From Muribaculaceae bacterium (lineage in GTDB: Bacteria > Bacteroidota > Bacteroidia > Bacteroidales > Muribaculaceae): a stretch of 35,627 bases of DNA. Shown piece after piece: positions 30,211 to 35,627 of the stretch. The stretch spans positions 1 to 35,627 of the forward strand of contig JAFLTU010000024.1 in NCBI GenBank assembly GCA_022509125.1. Direction: 5' to 3'. Each line of letters starts with the position of its first letter. The first letter of the stretch is position 1. Below the pieces are notes generated by a model. That model had not been told where the DNA came from and did no database searches. It worked only from the letters and a program-made list of their open reading frames with translations. A program made the position numbers and the translations under genes.

Positions 30211-32706
30211 TTAATTTTCTTCAGATGCTTCCTGGCCCTCCTCTTCAGATATCTCTTCCTGAGGTTCGCTTGCTACCTTACAAACGCTTGCGATTGTGTC
30301 ATCACGTTTTGTAAGGTCGATTAGTTTGACACCCTGGGTGTTGCGCCCCATTACCCGGATACCGGCCACTGAGAGACGCAAAGTGATGCCACTCTGATTG
30401 ATTATCATCAAGTCGTTGGAGTCGTCAACACTCTTTATTGCCACCAATGCACCCGTTTTTTCAGTGATATTCATTGTCTTGACTCCTTTACCACCTCTAT
30501 TGGTGATACGATAGTCTTCGAGGGCCGAGCGTTTACCATACCCATTGGCTGAAACAACCATGACTGTCTCTTCCGATCCCTCTTCCATCGTTATCATGCC
30601 GACAACTTCATCGCCCTCTTCTCCAAGGGTCATGCCTCTTACTCCCGTGGAAACTCTTCCCATTTCTCTTACCTTGTTTTCATGGAAACGGATTGCACGG
30701 CCCTCCTTATCAGCGATTATCACTTCGGAGTTACCGTCGGTCAATCTGACTTGAATCAACTGGTCGTCTTCACGGATGATTATGGCGTTGACTCCATTAG
30801 CTCGCGGACGCGAATAGGCTTCAAGCGATGTTTTCTTGATGATTCCTTTCTTAGTGCAGAATATCAAATTGTGGGAAGTGTTAAATTCAGTGTCATCCAA
30901 CCGTTTGATTCTTATAAAGGCGTTGACCTCGTCGTCTGAATCAAGATTGAGAAGGTTTTGGATTGCGCGCCCTTTAGAATTCTTGGCTCCCTCCGGAATC
31001 TCATAGACCTTAAGCCAATAACAACGACCCTTCTTGGTAAAGAAGAGCATATAGTTATGGTTGGAGGCCGGATAGATATATTCAATGAAATCGGAGTCAC
31101 GAGTATCGCTCCCTTTTGCCCCCATACCTCCTCGATGCTGGGTGCGGAATTCACTCAGAGGTGTCCTCTTGATATAGCCCAGATGAGAAATAGTGATGAT
31201 CATCTCGTCGTCGGGATAGAAATCTTCCGCATTCAGGTCGCCGGCAAAAAGATTGATTTTGGTTCTTCTCTCGTCGCCATATTTGTCTCTTATCTCGATG
31301 AGCTCGTCTTTCATCACTTGGCGGCACACATCGTCGTTGTTCAAGATGTCGTTTAAGTGAGCGATGAGTTTCATTAAGTCGTCATACTCTTTGCGGAGTT
31401 TCTCCATTTCCAGTCCGGTGAGCTGGCGCAAACGCATCTCAACAATGGCCCTGGTTTGAATTTCATCCAAATCGAATTTCTCAGAAAGGCGCTGCCTTGC
31501 CTCCTCTGTGGTTTGTGACGACCGGATAATCGCGATAACTTCATCGATATTATCGCAGGCGATCATCAAGCCTCTTAATATATGGGCCCTCTCTTCAGCT
31601 TTTCTTAATTCATAGCGAGTGCGCCTTATCACTATCTCATGTCGATGAGATACGAAGGCCTCCAAAAGTTGTTTGAGATTGAGAGTCCGGGGGCGACCAT
31701 TGACCAAGGCCACATTGTTGACACTGAATGTGGTCTGCAATTGTGTCATTTTAAAGAGCTTGTTGAGCACCACATTGGCGTTGGCATCCCGTTTTATCTC
31801 AATGGCGATATGCATCACTCCTCTCGCCGATGTGTCTTTGATATCGGATATTCCCTCTATCTTTTTTTCTATTGCAAGGTCTGCGATACTTTTTACCAGG
31901 TCGTTCTTGATGACCCCATAGGGGATTTCGGAAATGACTATCTGGTCGTGGGTGCCGGTGTTTTCTATTTCAGCTTTTGCCCGTAATACTATCCGTCCTT
32001 TGCCGGTCTCGAAAGCATCCTTCACCCCTTGAAGCCCGAAAATCTCTCCTCCTGTGGGAAAATCCGGAGCTTTTATGTATTCCATGAGTCCCGCTATGTC
32101 AATCTCGGGATTGTCTATCAATGCGATGCAGGCATTCAACGACTCCGTGAGGTTGTGAGGGGGCATGTTGGTGGCCATACCTACAGCGATTCCGGAAGCC
32201 CCATTCACCAGCAGATTAGGTATGCGCGTCGGTAAAACCGATGGTTCTGTCAAGGTGTTGTCAAAATTGGGAACGAAATCCACCGTTTCACGATCAATGT
32301 CTTGAAGCATCTCTTCACCCATCCGGGCAAGTTTCACCTCCGTATAACGCATCGCTGCAGGGGAGTCTCCGTCGATTGATCCGAAATTGCCCTGGCCAAA
32401 TACCAAAGGATATCTCAGCGACCACTCCTGGGCCATTCTGACCATGGTCATATAGATCGAGCTGTCGCCATGGGGATGGTATTTACCCATCACTTCTCCC
32501 ACTATCCTGGCCGATTTCTTTGTGTCGCCGGAATAAAAATTCCCAAGCTCGTTCATTCCATAAAGCACGCGACGATGCACCGGCTTGAAACCGTCTCTGA
32601 CATCCGGAAGGGCCCGGCTTACGATCACCGACATAGAATAGTCTATGTAGGCGCTCTTCATTTCCGACTCAATATTGATCGGAATTATCTTATCTTCACC
32701 TTGCAT
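30211..32706 (-). CDS. gyrA: DNA gyrase subunit A
   Basis: Breakage-reunion subunit that, with GyrB, introduces negative supercoils. The catalytic Tyr is Y121 in AAMRYTE. The quinolone-resistance region reads [19 protein letters not shown] (77-95): S82 corresponds to E. coli Ser83, and M86 stands where E. coli has Asp87. The C-terminal beta-pinwheel begins about residue 500, and QHRGGMG near 540 is a degenerate form of the GyrA box (QRRGGxG), favouring GyrA over ParC. An acidic tail ([15 protein letters not shown]) closes the 831-residue protein. It has a strong consensus promoter and a leader hairpin. Confidence 0.95.
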   Translation of the reverse strand: MQGEDKIIPINIESEMKSAYIDYSMSVIVSRALPDVRDGFKPVHRRVLYGMNELGNFYSGDTKKSARIVGEVMGKYHPHGDSSIYMTMVRMAQEWSLRYPLVFGQGNFGSIDGDSPAAMRYTEVKLARMGEEMLQDIDRETVDFVPNFDNTLTEPSVLPTRIPNLLVNGASGIAVGMATNMPPHNLTESLNACIALIDNPEIDIAGLMEYIKAPDFPTGGEIFGLQGVKDAFETGKGRIVLRAKAEIENTGTHDQIVISEIPYGVIKNDLVKSIADLAIEKKIEGISDIKDTSARGVMHIAIEIKRDANANVVLNKLFKMTQLQTTFSVNNVALVNGRPRTLNLKQLLEAFVSHRHEIVIRRTRYELRKAEERAHILRGLMIACDNIDEVIAIIRSSQTTEEARQRLSEKFDLDEIQTRAIVEMRLRQLTGLEMEKLRKEYDDLMKLIAHLNDILNNDDVCRQVMKDELIEIRDKYGDERRTKINLFAGDLNAEDFYPDDEMIITISHLGYIKRTPLSEFRTQHRGGMGAKGSDTRDSDFIEYIYPASNHNYMLFFTKKGRCYWLKVYEIPEGAKNSKGRAIQNLLNLDSDDEVNAFIRIKRLDDTEFNTSHNLIFCTKKGIIKKTSLEAYSRPRANGVNAIIIREDDQLIQVRLTDGNSEVIIADKEGRAIRFHENKVREMGRVSTGVRGMTLGEEGDEVVGMITMEEGSEETVMVVSANGYGKRSALEDYRITNRGGKGVKTMNITEKTGALVAIKSVDDSNDLMIINQSGITLRLSVAGIRVMGRNTQGVKLIDLTKRDDTIASVCKVASEPQEEISEEEGQEASEEN

Positions 32707-32730
32707 TTTTTATCTTTTTATGGTCGAATA

Positions 32731-32757
32731 GGGCCTTTGAAGTTTTGCTTAAGGCCC
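32731..32757 (-). other. hairpin in the gyrA leader
   Basis: GGGCCTT (32731-32737) and AAGGCCC (32751-32757) form a 7-bp GC-rich stem with a 13-nt loop in the untranslated leader, about 25 bases before the gyrA start and after the predicted transcription start near 32767. No U-run follows, so it is not a terminator; it may affect mRNA stability or translation. Confidence 0.5.
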
Positions 32758-32773
32758 ATTCTTAAGCCATAGG

Positions 32774-32805
32774 CAAAATTAATGAATTTTCTTATAATAG
32801 GCAAA
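32774..32805 (-). promoter_or_regulatory. promoter of gyrA
   Basis: On the - strand TTTG (32802-32805), a 20-bp spacer and TAATTTTG (32774-32781) match the Bacteroidota consensus at both boxes. The same -7 sequence and spacing occur at the tetR-efflux promoter. The predicted leader is about 60 nt. It is the only clear promoter in the 237-base gyrA-clpC divergent region; I find none for clpC. Confidence 0.82.
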
Positions 32806-32943
32806 AATCTGCTTGGCCCTCAGTCTTTATTACTCTGTCGGTTTTAAATATGATTTATTACTCCTCTTTAATTATTGGCACATAATTTGCAATATCATTA
32901 TGACAATTTGAGTTGTATAGAAAGATAAAACTATTATAATTTG

Positions 32944-35505
32944 ATGAAAAACGATTATTCAAGGCAATTCCGTCCAATTTTGGAGACTGCTTATTCCGAA
33001 GCTCGTAAATTTAACAGCCCTGTTATTTTGAGCGAGCATTTCGTTTTGGGAGCCCTCCATAATCCCGAAGGTTATGCCTTCAAGATTTTAAATCATCTCA
33101 ATGTCCCTATTGAAGACATCGAGAATGAAATTGAAACTTATCTTAAGGGTGCACAAGCCCCTAAAGAGAGCACCACTCTTTTTGAACAACATTTCAAGAT
33201 TTCTCTCTCTGCGATACGTCATCTTCATCTGGCTGTCTCGGAAGCAAGGAAGATGAACGCCAACGTGGTCTCCGGCGAGCATATCCTCCTTGCCCTTCTC
33301 CACGATCAAAGAGCTATGGACAGCGAAATCCTGAAAGGAATTAAAGATAAATATCTTAATTTCGACATCTCTATCCAAAACATCAATGATCTCAATATGC
33401 CCCAAGCAGGCAAAGATTTCGATGATGAGGAGGATGACGACGATGATGAAATGTCGCCTTTCGGTCAATATGGCGGTGGAAAGAAATCTTCCGAACCCAA
33501 AGGCCAAAAAGGGAAAGGCCAGAAGAGTGACACTCCGGCTCTCGATAAATTCGGCTATGATATGACGAAGGCAGCTTCCGAGGGGAGGCTTGACCCTGTC
33601 GTAGGTCGTGAAACGGAAATCGAGCGCCTCGCTCAAATCCTTTCAAGGAGAAAGAAAAATAATCCTGTTTTGATAGGTGAGCCCGGAGTCGGTAAATCTG
33701 CCATCGTTGAAGGCCTTGCATTGCGAATTGTGCAGCACCAGGTGCCTCGAGTGCTTTTCGACAAGAGGGTAGTGGGTCTTGATATGGCCGGAATGGTGGC
33801 CGGAACAAAATTCCGTGGTCAGTTTGAGGAACGTATCAAAGCAGTGCTCGACGAACTCCAGAAGAATCCTGATATAATCCTGTTTATCGATGAGATCCAC
33901 ACGATTGTAGGTGCCGGCGGAAACTCCGGTTCTATGGATGCCGCAAATATGTTGAAGCCGGCTTTGGCCAGAGGAGAAATCCAATGCGTGGGAGCAACTA
34001 CTCTTGATGAATACAGGCAGAACATTGAAAAGGATGGCGCTCTCGAAAGAAGATTCCAGAAGGTGATGGTTGAGCCCACAAGTCCGGAAGAAACCCTCGA
34101 AATCCTTCGCCGTGTAAAAGACAAGTATGAAGACCATCATAACGTGAATTACACCGAAGAGGCCCTGAGGGCATGCGTCGACCTTACTCAGAGATATGTG
34201 AGCGATCGTAATTTCCCCGACAAGGCTCTCGACGCTCTTGATGAGGCTGGTTCAAGGGTTCATATAGCTAATGTGGTAGTGCCTGAGGAAATCGAAAAAC
34301 TCGAAAAGGATGTGGAGGAAGTGACTGAAAGGAAACTTGCCGCCGCTAAAGCACAGAATTTTGAACTTGCCGCCACCCTTCGTGACGAAGAGTCTAAAAA
34401 GAAGGCTGAACTTGATAAGGCTAAGAAAGAGTGGGAAGCCCAAATCGACAGTCAGCGTCAGACTGTGGATGAAGACAATGTGGCTCACGTAGTTGCAATG
34501 ATGACAGGGGTCCCGACTCAGAAGGTTGCTCAGGCGGAAGGCACAAAACTCCTGAAGATGGGCGAATCTCTTGAAGGTTCTGTCATTGGCCAAGACGACG
34601 CTATTAAAAAGGTGGTGAAAGCTATCCAAAGAAATCGTATTGGACTCAAAAATCCTGAAAAGCCGATTGGAGTTTTCATGTTCCTCGGTCCGACGGGAGT
34701 GGGTAAGACCCATCTGGCAAAAAAAATAGCTGAATATCTCTTCGACTCCAAAGATGCTCTTATCAGAATGGACATGAGTGAATTTATGGAGAAATTCACG
34801 GTGTCGCGTCTTGTCGGAGCACCTCCGGGATACGTTGGATATGAAGAGGGAGGACAACTCACTGAAAAGGTAAGAAGACACCCTTATAGCGTTGTGCTTC
34901 TTGATGAAATAGAAAAAGCTCATCCTGATGTTTTTAACCTTCTCCTCCAGGTGATGGATGAAGGCCGTTTGACCGACTCTTTGGGTAGAAAAATCGATTT
35001 CAAAAATACCATTGTGATCATGACCAGCAATGTCGGTTCACGTCAGCTGAAGGATTTCGGTGGGGGAGTAGGATTCAACACCGAAGAAATGTCGAAACAA
35101 CAGGCCCAAGGAGTAATTTCCAAGGCTCTCAACCGTGCTTTTTCACCTGAATTTCTCAACCGTGTCGATGATATTATCATGTTCGACCAGCTCGACAAAG
35201 AGGCTATAATAAAGATTATCGATATTGAGCTGAAGGATTATTATTCCAGGGTTGAAAAACTTGGTTTCAACCTCGAAATATCAGATGCCGCCAAGAATTT
35301 CATGGCAGAGAAAGGCTACGATCGTAATTTCGGGGCACGGCCCTTGAAACGCTCAATCCAGAAATATCTTGAGGATGAACTTGCCGAATTGATGCTATCT
35401 CTCAATGCCGAAGGAAAAATCGGTGGAAACATAAAGATGGATTATAAGGAGGGTGAAGAAAAACCGACTCTGGTTTACGAACCTCTGGCAGGCATCGAGG
35501 AATAA
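32944..35505 (+). CDS. clpC: ATP-dependent Clp protease ATPase ClpC
   Basis: Hsp100 unfoldase that feeds proteins to ClpP. Order: double Clp-N repeat (about 1-150), a low-complexity linker with an acidic run (158-169) then Gly/Lys/Gln-rich residues (174-195), D1 ATPase with GEPGVGKS (245-252) and Walker B LFIDEIH, a UVR-type middle domain ([20 protein letters not shown] near 450), D2 ATPase with [11 protein letters not shown] and [15 protein letters not shown], and the C-terminal D2-small domain. The UVR motif and short middle region make it ClpC and not ClpB. The reading frame opens with TTG at 32941, but ATG at 32944 directly follows and is preferred (853 residues). A terminator follows the stop. 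Confidence 0.95.
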   Translation: MKNDYSRQFRPILETAYSEARKFNSPVILSEHFVLGALHNPEGYAFKILNHLNVPIEDIENEIETYLKGAQAPKESTTLFEQHFKISLSAIRHLHLAVSEARKMNANVVSGEHILLALLHDQRAMDSEILKGIKDKYLNFDISIQNINDLNMPQAGKDFDDEEDDDDDEMSPFGQYGGGKKSSEPKGQKGKGQKSDTPALDKFGYDMTKAASEGRLDPVVGRETEIERLAQILSRRKKNNPVLIGEPGVGKSAIVEGLALRIVQHQVPRVLFDKRVVGLDMAGMVAGTKFRGQFEERIKAVLDELQKNPDIILFIDEIHTIVGAGGNSGSMDAANMLKPALARGEIQCVGATTLDEYRQNIEKDGALERRFQKVMVEPTSPEETLEILRRVKDKYEDHHNVNYTEEALRACVDLTQRYVSDRNFPDKALDALDEAGSRVHIANVVVPEEIEKLEKDVEEVTERKLAAAKAQNFELAATLRDEESKKKAELDKAKKEWEAQIDSQRQTVDEDNVAHVVAMMTGVPTQKVAQAEGTKLLKMGESLEGSVIGQDDAIKKVVKAIQRNRIGLKNPEKPIGVFMFLGPTGVGKTHLAKKIAEYLFDSKDALIRMDMSEFMEKFTVSRLVGAPPGYVGYEEGGQLTEKVRRHPYSVVLLDEIEKAHPDVFNLLLQVMDEGRLTDSLGRKIDFKNTIVIMTSNVGSRQLKDFGGGVGFNTEEMSKQQAQGVISKALNRAFSPEFLNRVDDIIMFDQLDKEAIIKIIDIELKDYYSRVEKLGFNLEISDAAKNFMAEKGYDRNFGARPLKRSIQKYLEDELAELMLSLNAEGKIGGNIKMDYKEGEEKPTLVYEPLAGIEE

Positions 35506-35517
35506 AAATTGAATATG

Positions 35518-35560
35518 AAAAAGAAACCGCTTTGGATCTTCCATTGGCGGTTTCTTTTTT
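35518..35560 (+). terminator. intrinsic terminator of clpC
   Basis: Arms 35518-35530 and 35547-35559 pair over 13 bp (core GAAACCGC/GCGGTTTC), loop of 16 nt that may pair further, and the 3' arm runs directly into TTTTTT. It begins 13 bases after the clpC stop. The following 67 bases to the window end show no gene. Confidence 0.9.
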
Positions 35561-35627
35561 ATTCCTCTTTCCGTAAAGGCTTTAGGAAGGTATTTAGGAT
35601 GATTTCCTTTACCTTTCTTATCTTCTA

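Noticed and set aside
32862..32940. clpC promoter or stress operator (CIRCE/CtsR type).
   Set aside because: TTTG boxes occur, but no TAnnTTTG at the right spacing and no heat-shock inverted repeat could be found.
1..35627. tRNA, rRNA, insertion sequences, phage genes or a defence system.
   Set aside because: No cloverleaf, rRNA core sequence, transposase, integrase or known defence domain was recognised on either strand.

Overview
The window looks like a chromosomal segment of a gut-type Bacteroidota (order Bacteroidales). Supporting signs are several promoters of the Bacteroidota type (TTTG, about 20 bp, TAnnTTTG), weak Shine-Dalgarno sequences, a ComEC without a C-terminal nuclease-like domain, a ClpC/GyrA/MreBCD complement of the expected type, and a PG0541-like protein next to an RND pump. 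I cannot assign a genus. No rRNA, tRNA, CRISPR array, IS element or phage gene was seen, and no gene-free stretch exceeds 300 bases.

Region 1 (1-4851, + strand) is the 3' part of a urease operon, ureC-ureE-ureF-ureG-ureD. The small subunits (ureA/ureB) would lie upstream, outside the window. UreC carries all nickel-site residues; UreE, F, G and D load nickel into the apoenzyme. A terminator-like hairpin sits between ureC and ureE and could lower accessory-gene expression relative to the structural gene.

Region 2 (4852-7108) holds two small single-span membrane proteins (+ strand) flanking a secreted leucine-rich-repeat protein (- strand) built of eleven consecutive 21-residue repeats.

Region 3 (7100-14269, - strand) is a co-directional run DUF805 protein, ABC-F ATPase, M13 peptidase, aroE, comEC, probably one operon.

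Region 4 (14360-20957, - strand) is a TetR-controlled tripartite efflux operon: regulator, TolC-like outer membrane factor, lipoprotein adaptor, RND pump, and a small P-II-like protein. Its promoter matches the Bacteroidota consensus and is overlapped by a perfect 11-5-11 palindrome, a likely TetR operator.

Region 5 (20991-28806, - strand) is the cell-elongation cluster mreB-mreC-mreD-mrdA(PBP2)-rodA, followed in the same direction by a small helical protein, a PlsC-type acyltransferase and a nitrilase-family amidase.

Region 6 (28902-32805, - strand) is gyrA followed by a secreted TPR protein. Region 7 (32944-35560, + strand) is clpC with its terminator.

The most unusual signal crosses these regions. 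Four intra-operon spacers contain imperfect tandem repeats with the same 7-nt period but three different unit sequences: aroE-comEC, rodA-small protein, mreC-mreD, and adaptor-RND pump. The mreC-mreD spacer is exactly fourteen heptamers (98 of 99 nt) and abuts the mreD start codon. They resemble in style the heptameric short tandem repeats known from cyanobacteria, but their role here is unknown.
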